A stretch of DNA of 61,775 nt. Source: Candidatus Planktophila sp. GTDB lineage: Bacteria > Actinomycetota > Actinomycetes > Nanopelagicales > Nanopelagicaceae. Every line of letters begins with the position of its first letter. Within the stretch, counting starts at the first letter, position 1. The notes under the pieces are model-generated. The model ran no database searches. It was given only the letters and a program-made list of their open reading frames with translations, and was not told where the DNA came from. The position numbers were made by a program, and so were the translations under genes. Of the stretch, positions 50,892 to 61,633 are shown in pieces. Where the stretch lies: NCBI GenBank assembly GCA_009691145.1, contig SHVG01000002.1, positions 1 to 61,775 of the forward strand, in the 5' to 3' direction.

Positions 50892-52037
50892 ATGCGTGAA
50901 GTAGTAATTCTTGGCTCTACTGGATCGATTGGCACACAAGCATTAGAAATGATTGCAGCCAACCCAGATAAGTTTCGCGTCGTTGCAATTTCATCTGTCG
51001 GCACTAATCCCGGCCTTGTTATTGATCAGGCTAAGCTATTTAACGTCGCCTTGGTCGGTGTAGTAAAGAATGCCGATGTCATACGGGCCGGGTTACCTGG
51101 AGTCAAAGTTATCGATGGGGCATTAGCATCAACGCAGATTGCATCTATCGAGTGCGATGTTGTTCTCAATGCAATCACTGGTTCGATTGGACTTGGGCCA
51201 ACCCTTGCCGCCCTCGATGCTGGCAATACACTGGCTCTGGCCAATAAAGAGTCCCTTGTTGCAGGTGGCGATTTAGTTATGTCAAAGGCGAGAGCGCACC
51301 AGATAATCCCTGTTGATTCAGAGCACTCGGCAATCTCGCAGTGCGCTTTGGCCGGCAAAAGCGATGAGATTAGCCGATTAGTATTGACTGCAAGTGGTGG
51401 CCCCTTTGTAGATCGCAGTGATTTAAACAATGTCACAGTGGCCGATGCGCTCAAGCACCCGACGTGGAGTATGGGCGCTGTTGTCACAATTAACTCGGCG
51501 ACTTTAGTTAATAAGGGTCTGGAAATAATCGAGGCGCATCACTTGTTTGCGATGCCATACAAGGCAATCGATGCCGTGATTCATCGTCAATCAGTTGTGC
51601 ACTCGATGGTTGAATTTCGCGATGGATCAACGATTGCCCAGGCGAGCCCGCCTAACATGAAGGGCGCAATTGCATATGCACTCAACTTCCCACATCGCCT
51701 GATGCAAGCTAGCGCTGCAATTGATTGGACAACTTCACATAATTGGAGTTTTGAGCCGATTAATTCAGAGAGATTTCCAGCCGTTGCACTTGCTAGACAT
51801 TGTGGAGAGATTGGTGGCGCGATGCCTGCGATCTTTAACGCCGCTAATGAAGTTGCCGTGCAGGCTTTTATAGATAAGAAGATCGGTTTTACTTCGATAG
51901 TTCAACTGGTCGAGGATGTCGTCACCCTTAGCGAAAAATCAGCTCCACGAACGCTGCGTGATTTAGCCGATGTCAGTGCCATCGAAGATGATGCCCGGGT
52001 GCTAGCCCATGAACATCTATTACGATTGGTCCCATAA
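50892..52037 (+). CDS. dxr: 1-deoxy-D-xylulose 5-phosphate reductoisomerase
   Basis: NADPH-dependent second step of the MEP isoprenoid pathway. The 381-aa protein opens with VVILGSTGSIGTQALEMI, has ANKESLVAGG and the metal/substrate residues in IPVDSEHSAISQC near residue 140, and LVLTASGGPFVDR. Start and stop abut or overlap neighbours: ATG follows the agmatinase stop and TAATG joins it to the protease. The dxr-rseP-ispG order is conserved in actinobacteria. Confidence 0.96.
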   Translation: MREVVILGSTGSIGTQALEMIAANPDKFRVVAISSVGTNPGLVIDQAKLFNVALVGVVKNADVIRAGLPGVKVIDGALASTQIASIECDVVLNAITGSIGLGPTLAALDAGNTLALANKESLVAGGDLVMSKARAHQIIPVDSEHSAISQCALAGKSDEISRLVLTASGGPFVDRSDLNNVTVADALKHPTWSMGAVVTINSATLVNKGLEIIEAHHLFAMPYKAIDAVIHRQSVVHSMVEFRDGSTIAQASPPNMKGAIAYALNFPHRLMQASAAIDWTTSHNWSFEPINSERFPAVALARHCGEIGGAMPAIFNAANEVAVQAFIDKKIGFTSIVQLVEDVVTLSEKSAPRTLRDLADVSAIEDDARVLAHEHLLRLVP

Positions 52038-53182
52038 TGCAGATACTTGGAATCCTCGCCTTTGTCGTTGCCCTACTTTTATCGGTAATGATTCATGAGC
52101 TTGGCCATTATTTAACGGCTAAGCGATATGGCATGAAGGTCTCCGAGTTTTTCTTGGGCTTTGGTACGCGTATCTTTTCACGACAGCGCGGTGAAACTGA
52201 GTTTGGAATCAAAGCGATCCCAGCCGGTGGCTATTGCAAAATCGAAGGCATGACGCCAGGGGATGCCATGCCAGCGGGTGAAGAAAACCGCGCCTTCTAC
52301 AAAGCCTCATCGGGACGTAAGTTAATTGTTTTAGGCGCGGGATCATTTTTACACTTTGTTATCGGCTACGTACTTCTCTTTACCCTCTTTGCAGGTATCG
52401 GCACGACACAAGTTCTACCAGTCATTGGTGAAATCATCAAAGGCTCTGCCGCACAATCGGCTGGGATCATGGTCGGTGATGAAATCACATCTATCAACGG
52501 TAAGAAAGTCACCGACTGGTATAAGGATGTCAATGCAATCCGTAACTCGCAGGGCAAAGAGCTAACCCTTGGCATAAAGCGCGCAGGCCAGGATTTAATT
52601 ATTACGGCAACTCCAAGGCTAGAAACTATCGATGGAAAGAAGCGTTTCCTACTTGGAATTATTAATGAGGCCGGACTTAAGCGCACAGGAGTAGTAACCT
52701 CTTTTAAAAACGCCGGAATCGTTACTAAAGAGTTCTTAGTCCTGAGCGTTAAATCATTAATCAAGCTTCCATCGAAAATTCCAGCGTTGTGGGGACAGAC
52801 AGTTAAGGGCGAAACTCGTGATGCAAATGGCTTAGTCGGGGTCGTCGGAGTCGCTCGTGTATCAGGGCAGGCCGTGAGCAGCAACGAACTATCTGCGATG
52901 GAGCGCCTTGCAATATTTATTTTGATCATTGCTAGTTTGAATATCTTTGTGGGTCTCTTTAATCTCTTGCCGATTTTGCCCCTCGATGGCGGACATATGG
53001 CCGTTGCAATCGCCGATGAGATCCGTGCATTTATCGCCGGCTTGCGAGGACGCGCGCGACCAGCCCCGATCGATGTGACGGTGCTGACCCCGATAACAAT
53101 GGTGGTCTTTGTCATCTTAGCCGCGTTAACGCTCATGCTCCTTGTGGCAGATATCGTCAATCCAGTCGTTCTCAATCTTTAG
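52037..53182 (+). CDS. rseP: Site-2 zinc metalloprotease (RseP/Rip1 family)
   Basis: Intramembrane protease that cleaves anti-sigma factors and other membrane proteins. The 381-aa protein has [13 protein letters not shown] near residue 20 in the first helix, a PDZ domain around residues 125-200 ([20 protein letters not shown]) and the second metal motif [13 protein letters not shown] near 311 in a C-terminal helix. It corresponds to mycobacterial Rip1, which lies between dxr and ispG. Targets are unknown here. Confidence 0.95.
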   Translation: MQILGILAFVVALLLSVMIHELGHYLTAKRYGMKVSEFFLGFGTRIFSRQRGETEFGIKAIPAGGYCKIEGMTPGDAMPAGEENRAFYKASSGRKLIVLGAGSFLHFVIGYVLLFTLFAGIGTTQVLPVIGEIIKGSAAQSAGIMVGDEITSINGKKVTDWYKDVNAIRNSQGKELTLGIKRAGQDLIITATPRLETIDGKKRFLLGIINEAGLKRTGVVTSFKNAGIVTKEFLVLSVKSLIKLPSKIPALWGQTVKGETRDANGLVGVVGVARVSGQAVSSNELSAMERLAIFILIIASLNIFVGLFNLLPILPLDGGHMAVAIADEIRAFIAGLRGRARPAPIDVTVLTPITMVVFVILAALTLMLLVADIVNPVVLNL

Positions 53183-53214
53183 CGCATCAGCACTTCTTAC
53201 GGCAGAATAGCACC

Positions 53215-54366
53215 ATGGTTGATTTAGGAATCCCGAGCGCTCCACCACCAAATCTTGCTCCTCGTCGCACAACCAGGCAGATGATGGTCGGCAAAGTTGG
53301 AGTCGGAAGTAACTCACAGGTAAGCGTTCAATCGATGTGCACAACACCGACATCTGATGTCAATGCAACGCTTCAACAGATCGCCGAGTTAACCGCGGCT
53401 GGCTGTCAGATTGTCCGCGTTGCAGTGCCAAGTCAAGATGATGCCGATGCCCTTGCACAGATCGCAAAGAAGTCTCAGATTCCGGTAATCGCCGATATTC
53501 ACTTTCAACCAAAATATATCTTCGCTGCAATCGATGCCGGCTGCGCCGCTGTTCGCGTTAACCCTGGCAATATCAAACAGTTCGATGACAAAGTTAAAGA
53601 GGTTGCAAAGGCGGCAGGTGATGCCGGGATTCCAATTCGTATCGGTGTGAATGCTGGCTCATTAGATCCTCGATTGCTCGCAAAATATGGCAAGGCAACT
53701 CCTGAGGCCTTAGCTGAATCAGCGCTGTGGGAGGCATCTTTATTTGAAGAGCATGGATTTTCAGATATCAAAATCTCAGTCAAGCACCATGATCCAGTAA
53801 CGATGGTTAACGCTTATCGCATTCTGGCGGCCAAGTGTGACTATCCATTACACCTAGGCGTAACCGAGGCCGGACCTATTTTTCAAGGCACGATTAAATC
53901 TGCAACTGCATTTGGAATCCTGTTGGCAGAAGGTATCGGCGACACGATTCGTGTCTCACTATCTGCACCTCCAGTTGAGGAAGTAAAGGTTGGAATCTCA
54001 ATTCTGGAGTCTTTGAATCTTCGCCAACGCAAACTAGAAATCGTTTCATGTCCATCATGCGGCCGTGCGCAGGTCGATGTCTATACCTTGGCTGAAAAAG
54101 TGCAAGCGGGCTTGCAGGGAATGACCGTTCCACTTCGTGTTGCAGTTATGGGCTGTGTTGTAAATGGACCGGGCGAGGCCCGCGAGGCCGATTTAGGCGT
54201 TGCATCTGGCAACGGTAAGGGCCAGATATTTGTAAAGGGTGAAGTCATTAAGACTGTGCCCGAAGCGATGATCGTTGAAACTCTTATTGAGGAAGCTATG
54301 CGTTTGGCCGAAGAAATGGAGGCTGCGGGCGTTGCATCAGGCATGCCTATCGTTGATGTTAGGTAG
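53215..54366 (+). CDS. ispG: 4-hydroxy-3-methylbut-2-enyl diphosphate synthase
   Basis: Iron-sulfur enzyme of the MEP pathway. The 383-aa protein has the TIM-barrel start [43 protein letters not shown] and cluster cysteines in [11 protein letters not shown] near residue 278 and [17 protein letters not shown] near 313. A weak CAGAAT box six bases upstream may be a leaderless -10. It ends just before proS, and its TAG stop is part of the proposed proS -10 box. Confidence 0.96.
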   Translation: MVDLGIPSAPPPNLAPRRTTRQMMVGKVGVGSNSQVSVQSMCTTPTSDVNATLQQIAELTAAGCQIVRVAVPSQDDADALAQIAKKSQIPVIADIHFQPKYIFAAIDAGCAAVRVNPGNIKQFDDKVKEVAKAAGDAGIPIRIGVNAGSLDPRLLAKYGKATPEALAESALWEASLFEEHGFSDIKISVKHHDPVTMVNAYRILAAKCDYPLHLGVTEAGPIFQGTIKSATAFGILLAEGIGDTIRVSLSAPPVEEVKVGISILESLNLRQRKLEIVSCPSCGRAQVDVYTLAEKVQAGLQGMTVPLRVAVMGCVVNGPGEAREADLGVASGNGKGQIFVKGEVIKTVPEAMIVETLIEEAMRLAEEMEAAGVASGMPIVDVR

Positions 54367-54369
54367 GCT
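54364..54369 (+). promoter_or_regulatory. Possible leaderless -10 box before proS
   Basis: TAGGCT, whose TAG is the ispG stop codon, lies six bases before ATG 54376. No Shine-Dalgarno sequence. Confidence 0.4.
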
Positions 54370-54375
54370 CACCTC

Positions 54376-56100
54376 ATGTTGAAGATGTCTACGCTCTTTT
54401 TGCGTACGCTGCGCGATGATCCCGCCGATGCCGAGGTCGCAAGCCACCGTTTACTTGTTCGAGCCGGATATATTCGTCGAATCGCCGCTGGGATTTACTC
54501 ATGGCTGCCTCTTGGTGTCATCACACTTCGCAACGTTGAAAATATTATTCGCCAGGAGATGGATCAAGCCGGCTTTCAAGAGGTGCATTTTCCTGCGCTG
54601 CTGCCTCGCGAGGCATACGAGACCACTAATCGCTGGCAAGATTACGGGCCATCGCTATTTCGCCTGCAAGATCGAAGGGGCGCAGATTACTTACTAGGGC
54701 CAACACACGAAGAGATGTTCACGCTGATGGTTAAGGGCGAATACTCATCGTATAAAGATCTACCACTGTCTATTTATCAGATTCAGAGTAAGTATCGCGA
54801 TGAGGCCCGCCCTCGCAGTGGAATCATCCGTGGTCGCGAGTTTGTCATGAAGGACTCTTACTCATTTGATATCGATGATGCCGGCTTAGATCTCTCGTAT
54901 CAAAGGCACCGGGATGCATATATCAGCTGTTTTAATCGGTTAGGCATGAAGTACAACATCGTGAAGGCAGTATCGGGTGCGATGGGTGGATCAAAGTCTG
55001 AAGAGTTTTTAGCACCATGTGCAACAGGTGAGGACACCTATGTTCTGTGCCCTAAATGTGGCTACGCCGCTAATGTCGAGGCGATGATTACTAAAGTCCC
55101 CGCTGGCGATCCAAAGGGTGTTCCAGCCCTAGAAGAGTTAGATACACCTAATACCCCAACGATTGATTCACTTGTCACCGTCATGAATAAAAACTTTGGT
55201 GGTGGCTACACAGCCGCCGATACTCTCAAAAACATTATGTTAGTTGCCGATGGCAAAGCAATTGCAGTCTTAGCACCTGGAGATCGCGAAGTAGATTTAA
55301 AGCGCTTGCAGGAAAACTTAAGGGGAGTCCACGAGCTGCGTGTATTTGAAGAGGCCGATTTTGCTAAGCATCCAAAGCTGGTTAAGGGATACATCGGCCC
55401 CCAGAATGTGAAAGCACTTGGAATCACGCTCTATGCCGATCCACGTGTTGCACCTGGTACATCATGGATAACTGGTGCTAATAAAAAGAATCGCCATGCG
55501 CGCTTTGTCGTTAACGGTCGCGATTTTACGCCCGATGCATATATTGAAGCGGCCGAAGTTCGCGAAGGGGATTCATGCCCAGAGTGTGCAACAGAGATCA
55601 TTATCGATCGCGCAATTGAGATCGGCCATATCTTTCAATTAGGGCGAAAGTATGCCGATGCACTTAATCTGAGCGTTTTAGATCAGAACGGTAAATCTCA
55701 AGTAGTCACAATGGGCTCATACGGCATCGGTGTTTCGCGCGCAGTTGCGGCAATTGCCGAACAAACAAGTGATGAGATCGGTCTTAACTGGCCAGCTGAA
55801 ATCGCACCTGCCAAGGTGCATATCGTTGCAACTGGTAAAGAGAATTTACCCTTTGATACCGCGCTCACACTTGGCACCGATTTAGAGGCGATTGGAATCT
55901 CAGTCATGCTCGATGATCGCCGCGAGGCAAGTGCAGGCGTAAAATTTAAAGATGCCGAGTTAATAGGTAATCCCATCATCGTTGTAGTGGGTAAGGCCCT
56001 TGCCGATGGCAATGTTGAGGTTCGCGTGCGTGCAACTGGTGACAAGAGTGAGGTATCTCTGGCTAATGCAGTTACCGCTATTGCGGCCCTACTTAAGTAA
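54376..56100 (+). CDS. proS: Prolyl-tRNA synthetase (bacterial type with editing domain)
   Basis: Charges tRNA-Pro. The 574-aa protein is the prokaryote-type enzyme. Class II motif 2 is in [21 protein letters not shown]-like sequence near residue 137 ([15 protein letters not shown]). An INS/YbaK editing insertion spans roughly residues 220-385 with the zinc-like [12 protein letters not shown] before it and CPECATEI after it. Motif 3 ([19 protein letters not shown]) and the C-terminal anticodon domain follow. The position after ispG is conserved. Confidence 0.95.
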   Translation: MLKMSTLFLRTLRDDPADAEVASHRLLVRAGYIRRIAAGIYSWLPLGVITLRNVENIIRQEMDQAGFQEVHFPALLPREAYETTNRWQDYGPSLFRLQDRRGADYLLGPTHEEMFTLMVKGEYSSYKDLPLSIYQIQSKYRDEARPRSGIIRGREFVMKDSYSFDIDDAGLDLSYQRHRDAYISCFNRLGMKYNIVKAVSGAMGGSKSEEFLAPCATGEDTYVLCPKCGYAANVEAMITKVPAGDPKGVPALEELDTPNTPTIDSLVTVMNKNFGGGYTAADTLKNIMLVADGKAIAVLAPGDREVDLKRLQENLRGVHELRVFEEADFAKHPKLVKGYIGPQNVKALGITLYADPRVAPGTSWITGANKKNRHARFVVNGRDFTPDAYIEAAEVREGDSCPECATEIIIDRAIEIGHIFQLGRKYADALNLSVLDQNGKSQVVTMGSYGIGVSRAVAAIAEQTSDEIGLNWPAEIAPAKVHIVATGKENLPFDTALTLGTDLEAIGISVMLDDRREASAGVKFKDAELIGNPIIVVVGKALADGNVEVRVRATGDKSEVSLANAVTAIAALLK

Positions 56101-56111
56101 GGTATTTAACG

Positions 56112-56891
56112 TTGGCTGATTTAACCGTTGCAACTGGCTTATTTCTTCTCTCTGCATCTTTCTTTGCCGGCTTCGTCGATTCAATCGCAGGTGGCGGAGG
56201 CTTAATCCAACTACCTGCGCTCTTAATCGGCCTTCCTAAAACCGAGACGGTCACTGTTCTTGGCACAAATAAACTGGGATCAGTATTTGGAACAACTGTT
56301 GCTGCAGGCCTTTATCGCCGTCAAATAAAACCTGAACCTAAAGTTTTAATTGCGATGGCCTTACCAGCATTTATTGGATCTGCAACGGGTGCATCCCTCG
56401 CATCTCGAATTCCCACATCGAGCCTGCGTCCTATAGTTCTAATTCTCCTAGTTGTGGTTGCAATCTATACCTGGTTTAAACCTGATTTAGGCAAGATCGA
56501 ACTTCTACGCCATCACTCAACCCGCAGAGTTCAGATTGCAGCGCTAGCCGGGGTGGTCATTGGTTTCTATGATGGAATCTTTGGCCCTGGTACTGGTTCA
56601 TTTTTAATGCTCGTCCTAGTTGCATCCCTTGGCTATGCATTTATTACCGCCTCTGCTATTGCAAAGGTCGTCAATGTTTCAACTAATCTCGGTGCAATTC
56701 TGATCTTCGGTATTCACGGCGCCATAATCTGGCAGATCGGTCTGGCCCTTGGCGCGGCCAATGTCACTGGCGCAGTCATCGGCTCTCGTCTGGCGATACG
56801 GGGCGGCTCGACTTTAGTGCGCAGGGTCTTCCTGATTGTGACCGTTGCGCTGATTATCAAAGTAGGAATTGATACTTTCCAATCTTTTTAG
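56112..56891 (+). CDS. TSUP (TauE/SafE) family membrane transporter
   Basis: The 259-aa membrane protein starts with TTG 56112 and has seven or eight helices. Two TSUP half motifs are visible: FAGFVDSIAGGGGLIQLPALL near residue 20 and FYDGIFGPGTGSFLMLVLV near 155. The family includes exporters of sulfite, sulfoacetate and other organic anions. The substrate cannot be inferred from sequence or from its neighbours proS and rimP. A TAAGGT box eight bases before the TTG may be a leaderless -10. Confidence 0.85.
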   Translation: MADLTVATGLFLLSASFFAGFVDSIAGGGGLIQLPALLIGLPKTETVTVLGTNKLGSVFGTTVAAGLYRRQIKPEPKVLIAMALPAFIGSATGASLASRIPTSSLRPIVLILLVVVAIYTWFKPDLGKIELLRHHSTRRVQIAALAGVVIGFYDGIFGPGTGSFLMLVLVASLGYAFITASAIAKVVNVSTNLGAILIFGIHGAIIWQIGLALGAANVTGAVIGSRLAIRGGSTLVRRVFLIVTVALIIKVGIDTFQSF

Positions 56892-56898
56892 TTACAAT
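56869..56898 (+). promoter_or_regulatory. Promoter of the rimP-nusA operon
   Basis: TTGATA at 56869-56874, an 18-base spacer and TACAAT at 56893-56898, close to the sigma-70 consensus. The start would be near 56905, leaving a leader of about 27 bases with AAGAAAG as a weak ribosome binding site before ATG 56932. Confidence 0.7.
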
Positions 56899-56931
56899 CA
56901 CACCTACAACTTAATAAGAAAGTAGCTCCAT

Positions 56932-57402
56932 ATGTCACTAACACAATCCCTTACCGAACTTCTCACACCTGCAGTAGAAAATGCCGGTTTTTTCCTTGAG
57001 GAAGTTCTTGTAACAAACCCTGGCGATCACCGCATTCTTACCTGCGTCGTTGATGGCCCAAAGCCGCTCAACCTCGATGAGGTCACCGTTGTCTCACGTT
57101 TGATATCTGAGCTTTTAGATGAGACGACGCTTATTAACGATGCCTTTACCCTTGAAGTTACATCACCAGGCGTTGATCGGCCACTGACCGAGCGCCGCCA
57201 CTGGGAGAAAAACCTAACGCGCGTCATTGCAATGGTTATGCGTGATGAGAGCACGCTGACTGCGCGCTTAACCGAACTGCGCGATAACGATGCCACCTTT
57301 GTTGAAAACATAAAGGGGCGAATGAAGACACACATCGTTGTCTTGGGCAATATCAAACGGGCACAGGTGCAGGTTGAATTTAGCCGCAAGGATGAGAATT
57401 AA
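56932..57402 (+). CDS. rimP: Ribosome maturation factor RimP
   Basis: Needed for 30S subunit assembly. The 156-aa protein has the N-terminal alpha/beta domain (LTPAVENAGFFLEEVLV, ILTCVVDGPKPLNLDEV) with LEVTSPGVDRPLTERRHWEKN and a C-terminal SH3-like barrel. It opens the conserved rimP-nusA-infB-rbfA-truB block, and the strong promoter lies directly ahead. nusA begins with no gap. Confidence 0.95.
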   Translation: MSLTQSLTELLTPAVENAGFFLEEVLVTNPGDHRILTCVVDGPKPLNLDEVTVVSRLISELLDETTLINDAFTLEVTSPGVDRPLTERRHWEKNLTRVIAMVMRDESTLTARLTELRDNDATFVENIKGRMKTHIVVLGNIKRAQVQVEFSRKDEN

Positions 57403-58374
57403 ATGCATGTCGAGATGAGTGCATTGATGGAGCTAACAACTGAAAAGGGGATTCCACTCGAGCAGTTGATTCAAGCCATTGAGATCGGAGTGCTGACGGC
57501 CTACAACCAGACCGATGAGGCCAAGCGTCACGCCCGAGCACATTTAGATCGCGAGAGCGGTGAGATTTCGATCTTTATTCCACAGTTCAACGAGCTCGGT
57601 GAAAAAATCGGCGATGAGCCAGATATGCCCGATGGATTTTCACGTGTAGCGACATCTACTGCGCGCCAGATTATTAAGTTGAAAATGCGTGAAACAAATG
57701 ATGCATCGATCGTTGGAGAGTTCACCGGCAATGTTGGTGATGTTATTTCAGGAGTTGTTCAGCAAGGTCGCGATCCAAAGATGATCAACGTGAACTTGGG
57801 TCGCACCGAAGGTCGTATACCTCCCCAAGAACAGGTACCGGGGGAGATTTACAACCACGGAGATCGCATTAAATGCTTTGTTGTTGAAGTTAAACAGGGT
57901 TTAAAAGGTCCAGAAATTATGTTATCCCGCAGCCACCCAGCACTTGTTAAACAGTTATTTGCATTTGAAGTTCCCGAAATTAACGATCGCATCGTTGAGA
58001 TCATGGCCGTTGCGCGCGAGGCGGGTCATCGCACTAAGGTCGCCGTTAAATCTCACCGCGCAGGTGTGAGTCCTAAGGGCTCACTGATTGGTCCCATGGG
58101 TTCACGTGCGCGCGCCGTTATGGATGAGCTCCATGGCGAAAAGATCGATATCGTCGATTGGTCTGATGATCCAGCGATCTTCGTTGGCCACGCACTAGCC
58201 CCGGCCAAGGTTGTATCGGTTGAAATCACAGATTTAGCTGGGCGCTGTGCCAAGGTCGTTGTGCCTGACTACCAACTCTCCTTAGCGATTGGTAAAGATG
58301 GACAAAATGCACGCTTAGCCGCGCGCTTAACGGGCTGGCGCATCGATATTCATCCCGATAACCCCATTATGTAA
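57403..58374 (+). CDS. nusA: Transcription termination/antitermination factor NusA
   Basis: Binds RNA polymerase and nascent RNA to modulate pausing and termination. The 323-aa protein has an N-terminal polymerase-binding domain, an S1 domain around residues 105-170 (GDVISGVVQQGRDPKMINVNL) and two KH domains with GPMGSRARAVMDEL and IGKDGQNARLAARLTGWRIDI. It has no C-terminal acidic repeats, as usual for actinobacteria. The ylxR gene that often follows is absent. Confidence 0.95.
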   Translation: MHVEMSALMELTTEKGIPLEQLIQAIEIGVLTAYNQTDEAKRHARAHLDRESGEISIFIPQFNELGEKIGDEPDMPDGFSRVATSTARQIIKLKMRETNDASIVGEFTGNVGDVISGVVQQGRDPKMINVNLGRTEGRIPPQEQVPGEIYNHGDRIKCFVVEVKQGLKGPEIMLSRSHPALVKQLFAFEVPEINDRIVEIMAVAREAGHRTKVAVKSHRAGVSPKGSLIGPMGSRARAVMDELHGEKIDIVDWSDDPAIFVGHALAPAKVVSVEITDLAGRCAKVVVPDYQLSLAIGKDGQNARLAARLTGWRIDIHPDNPIM

Positions 58375-58522
58375 ACCGGGCCACCATTAGATACGATGCT
58401 CTCCTGCACTTCAAATGAAATGGATATGAAAGATATGAAACTCACATGAGCTCGCTAGAACTATGAGGTCGTACAACTAGGGCTTGCATGTGATGTATAT
58501 GCGGGCCAAGACAGGGGAAAAT
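58375..58522 (+). other. 148-base gap between nusA and infB
   Basis: No gene is visible. In many bacteria this position holds ylxR, but no YlxR-like frame or remnant can be read. The stretch contains ATGAAA-rich short repeats (GATATGAAA twice in tandem), a possible -10 TACGAT near 58393 and AGGGGAAAA just before the GTG start of infB. Confidence 0.6.
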
Positions 58523-61195
58523 GTGTCAAAGGTTCGCGTACACGAGTTAGCAAAACAACTCGGTATGGAGAGCAAGGTCGTCCTTGCAAAGCTCCAAGAA
58601 ATGGGCGAATTCGTCCGATCAGCATCATCGACAGTAGAGGCGCCGGTCGTGCGCAAGCTCATCGAGATGTATCCCGATGCAAAACCTGCAGAGGAAAAAA
58701 AGCCTGTCAAGAAAGCAGCTGCAAAGAAGTCGGCCGCTAAACCAAAAGAAGAGGTAACTGCCGAACAGGCCGCCTCGTTGGCCGCCGAACTCGGCGTTGA
58801 TCTAGAGGCGCTCAAAGCCGAACAAGTTCGCGCCGAAATACACAAGGCCGAGCTACACGCAAAGACCCAAGCGGTGCGAGCATCTGAAAATAGAGCAACA
58901 CCCGAGGTTGCAAAGCCGGCGCCCCGTGCAGGAAATAATCCATTCTCATCGGGTACTAGCGCACTACCGCGTCCACCGCGTCCAGGTAACAATCCATTTT
59001 CAACAGCGGGTGGAGCACCGCGTCCACCGCAACGTCCAACTGGTGCACCACGTCCAGGAATGGCGGGGGCTCGTCCGGGCTCAGTGCGTCCAGGTTTTGC
59101 TGCGCGTCCACCGAGTTCGCGCCCAGCAGCGGGTGCAGGTTTTCCTCCACGTACTGGCGGGGCACCAATTACTGGATCTCCCTATAAAAGTAATGCTCCA
59201 TCCGCCGCTCCATCTACTGGTGCACCAACTCGTCCAGGTGGCGGTCGTCCGCCACAACGTGGAGGCGCAGGAGGAGCATTTGGAAAAAATGCAAGTAAGA
59301 AATCAGGTCGCAAAGCTAAGTCGCGTAAAGCACTTCGCGACGAGTTCGACAATATGCAGGCACCGCAACTCGGTGGCGCAGTTGTTCCGCATGGCGATGG
59401 AAAAACTCCCATCCGCATGCGTCGTGGCTCTTCATTAGCAGATTTTGCAGACAAGATTGGCGCCGATCCAGCGGCCTTAGTTGCAGCGCTCTTTCACTTA
59501 GGTGAAATGGTTACGGCAACACAATCAGTGGATGCAGATACTTTTGAAATTCTCGGCGTGCAACTTGGATATGAAATCCAAATTGTTAGCCCAGAAGATG
59601 AAGATCGCGAACTCTTGCAGGGCTTCGATATAGATTTAGCTGACGAAGTTGCAGCCCTTGACCCTGACATGCTCGTTGCCCGTCCACCCGTTGTTACCGT
59701 TATGGGCCACGTCGATCACGGTAAAACATCACTCCTAGATGCCATTCGCAAGAGCGAAGTCATGAAATCTGAGGCCGGCGGAATCACTCAGCACATCGGT
59801 GCTTACCAGATTCACCATGATCACAACGGCCTTAACCGCGCAATTACATTTATCGATACACCAGGTCACGAGGCATTTACCGCCATGCGTGCCCGTGGTG
59901 CGAAGGTAACTGATATCGCAGTGCTCGTTGTCGCAGCCGATGATGGCATCATGCCGCAGACGATTGAGGCGCTTAATCACGCTCAGGCAGCAGATGTTCC
60001 AATCGTTGTGGCCGTTAACAAGATGGATAAAGAGGGCGCTAACGCCGGCAAGGTCCGTCAACAGTTAACCGAGTACAACTTAATTGCTGAAGAGTACGGC
60101 GGAGAAACAATCTTCGTAAACGTATCTGCCAAGACAGGTCAGGGCGTCGATGATTTAATCGAGTCAATTCTCTTGACCGCCGATGCCGCGATCGATCTTC
60201 GCGCAATTGCCGATGACAGTGCTCGAGGTGTTGCAATCGAAGCCCACCTCGACCGCGGTCGTGGTCCAGTTACTACGGTTCTGGTTCAGCGGGGTACCTT
60301 GAAGATTGGAGATGCAATCGTTGCCGGTGGTTCATTTGGTCGCGTACGTGCGATGCTCGATGAAAACGGCGACAACGTTGAAACCGCCGGACCATCTCGT
60401 CCAGTTCAGGTTCTCGGATTCACATCTGTACCAAGTGCTGGAGATACATTCTTAGTTGCCGATGAGGATCGCACCGCACGCCAGATCGCTGAGAAGCGTC
60501 AGGCCGCTGAGCGAAACGCTCAACTCGCTAAGGCGCGCAAGAAGATATCCCTAGAAGACTTTATGGAGCAGTCCAAGGTCTCAACGCTTAACTTAATTCT
60601 CAAGGGTGACGTGAGTGGATCTGTTGAAGCCCTCGAAGAGGCTTTGATGGCCCTCGATGTTGGCGCTGAAGTTGATCTTCGCGTTATTCACCGCGGCGTT
60701 GGTGCAATTACCAAGAGCGATATTACGTTGGCATCGGCATCAACTGCAGTTGTCATCGGCTTTAACGTTAAGCCAGAGCCACAGACTGCAGTCTTTGCCG
60801 ATCAAGAGGGCGTTGAAGTCCGCTTCTACTCCGTTATTTATCAGGCAATCGATGATGTCGAGCTCTCACTCAAGGGTCTGCTCAAGCCGATCTACGAAGA
60901 GTTTGTTGTAGGTAATGCCGAAGTTCGAGAGATCTTCAAATCATCTAAGGCTGGAAACATCGCTGGATCTATCGTTAAGGATGGAATCATCCGACGCAAC
61001 GCAAAAGCGCGTATTTTGCGTGGTGAAAAAGTTCTTGTCGATGATCTAACTATCGATTCACTCAAGCGCTTTAAAGACGATGCAACCGAGGTTAAAGAGG
61101 GCTTCGAATGCGGAATCGGCCTTGGCAATATGAAGGAAATTGCTATCGGCGACATGATTCAAGTATTTGAGATGCGCGAGAAAAAGAGAGTATAA
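58523..61195 (+). CDS. infB: Translation initiation factor IF-2
   Basis: GTPase that brings fMet-tRNA to the 30S subunit. The track starts at 58484, but GTG 58523 is better: it follows AGGGG at proper distance and gives the family start [15 protein letters not shown], 890 aa in all. The order is the N-terminal helical domain, a long low-complexity Pro/Gly/Arg region at about residues 130-260, IF2_N (LADFAAKIGA-like, [19 protein letters not shown]) and the G domain with [14 protein letters not shown] near residue 396. DTPGHEAF and NKMDKEGAN follow, then beta-barrel domains. rbfA follows after three bases. Confidence 0.95.
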   Translation: MSKVRVHELAKQLGMESKVVLAKLQEMGEFVRSASSTVEAPVVRKLIEMYPDAKPAEEKKPVKKAAAKKSAAKPKEEVTAEQAASLAAELGVDLEALKAEQVRAEIHKAELHAKTQAVRASENRATPEVAKPAPRAGNNPFSSGTSALPRPPRPGNNPFSTAGGAPRPPQRPTGAPRPGMAGARPGSVRPGFAARPPSSRPAAGAGFPPRTGGAPITGSPYKSNAPSAAPSTGAPTRPGGGRPPQRGGAGGAFGKNASKKSGRKAKSRKALRDEFDNMQAPQLGGAVVPHGDGKTPIRMRRGSSLADFADKIGADPAALVAALFHLGEMVTATQSVDADTFEILGVQLGYEIQIVSPEDEDRELLQGFDIDLADEVAALDPDMLVARPPVVTVMGHVDHGKTSLLDAIRKSEVMKSEAGGITQHIGAYQIHHDHNGLNRAITFIDTPGHEAFTAMRARGAKVTDIAVLVVAADDGIMPQTIEALNHAQAADVPIVVAVNKMDKEGANAGKVRQQLTEYNLIAEEYGGETIFVNVSAKTGQGVDDLIESILLTADAAIDLRAIADDSARGVAIEAHLDRGRGPVTTVLVQRGTLKIGDAIVAGGSFGRVRAMLDENGDNVETAGPSRPVQVLGFTSVPSAGDTFLVADEDRTARQIAEKRQAAERNAQLAKARKKISLEDFMEQSKVSTLNLILKGDVSGSVEALEEALMALDVGAEVDLRVIHRGVGAITKSDITLASASTAVVIGFNVKPEPQTAVFADQEGVEVRFYSVIYQAIDDVELSLKGLLKPIYEEFVVGNAEVREIFKSSKAGNIAGSIVKDGIIRRNAKARILRGEKVLVDDLTIDSLKRFKDDATEVKEGFECGIGLGNMKEIAIGDMIQVFEMREKKRV

Positions 61196-61198
61196 AAA

Positions 61199-61633
61199 AT
61201 GAGTCCATCACACCGTTCGTTGAAAGTAGCAGACCGTATTAAAGTGGTAGTGGCACAGATTTTAGAGACGAAGATTAGAGATCCCCGTCTTGGCTTTGTC
61301 ACTGTCACCGATGCGCGCGTTAGCGGAGATTTACAGATGGCATCGGTTTTCTATACCGTCCTTGGCGATCTAGATGCGCGTGCATCAACGGCTGCAGCGC
61401 TAGAGAGCGCCAAAGGAGCAATCCGTTCAGCTCTTGGGCGCGAGCTAGGACTGCGCATTACTCCGTCGTTGGAATTCTTCGAAGATGCTCTGCCCGGGAG
61501 CGCTCAAGCCCTCGATACATTGCTTGCAAAAGTACACGAGCAAGATGCTGAGGTCGCAGAGCTACGTAAAAATGCAACCTATGCTGGGGGAGAAGATCCA
61601 TATAAGGCCCCACGCATAATCGAGTCGGAGTAA
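61199..61633 (+). CDS. rbfA: Ribosome-binding factor A
   Basis: Late 30S assembly and cold-adaptation factor. The 144-aa KH-like protein has [49 protein letters not shown] and [25 protein letters not shown]. It follows infB by three bases and its TAA stop overlaps the apparent truB start. Order and length are standard. Confidence 0.95.
   Translation: MSPSHRSLKVADRIKVVVAQILETKIRDPRLGFVTVTDARVSGDLQMASVFYTVLGDLDARASTAAALESAKGAIRSALGRELGLRITPSLEFFEDALPGSAQALDTLLAKVHEQDAEVAELRKNATYAGGEDPYKAPRIIESE

Noticed and set aside
58935-59275. Tandem repeat array or CRISPR-like pattern in infB
   Set aside because: The repeated CGTCCA(G/C) units encode the low-complexity Pro-Arg-Gly linker of IF-2; no spacers or palindromic repeats.
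58908-59438. 176-aa plus-strand ORF rich in His/Val/Gln
   Set aside because: Out-of-frame reading of the repetitive Pro/Gly/Arg-coding part of infB; the composition is a by-product of the CGTCCA-type repeats.
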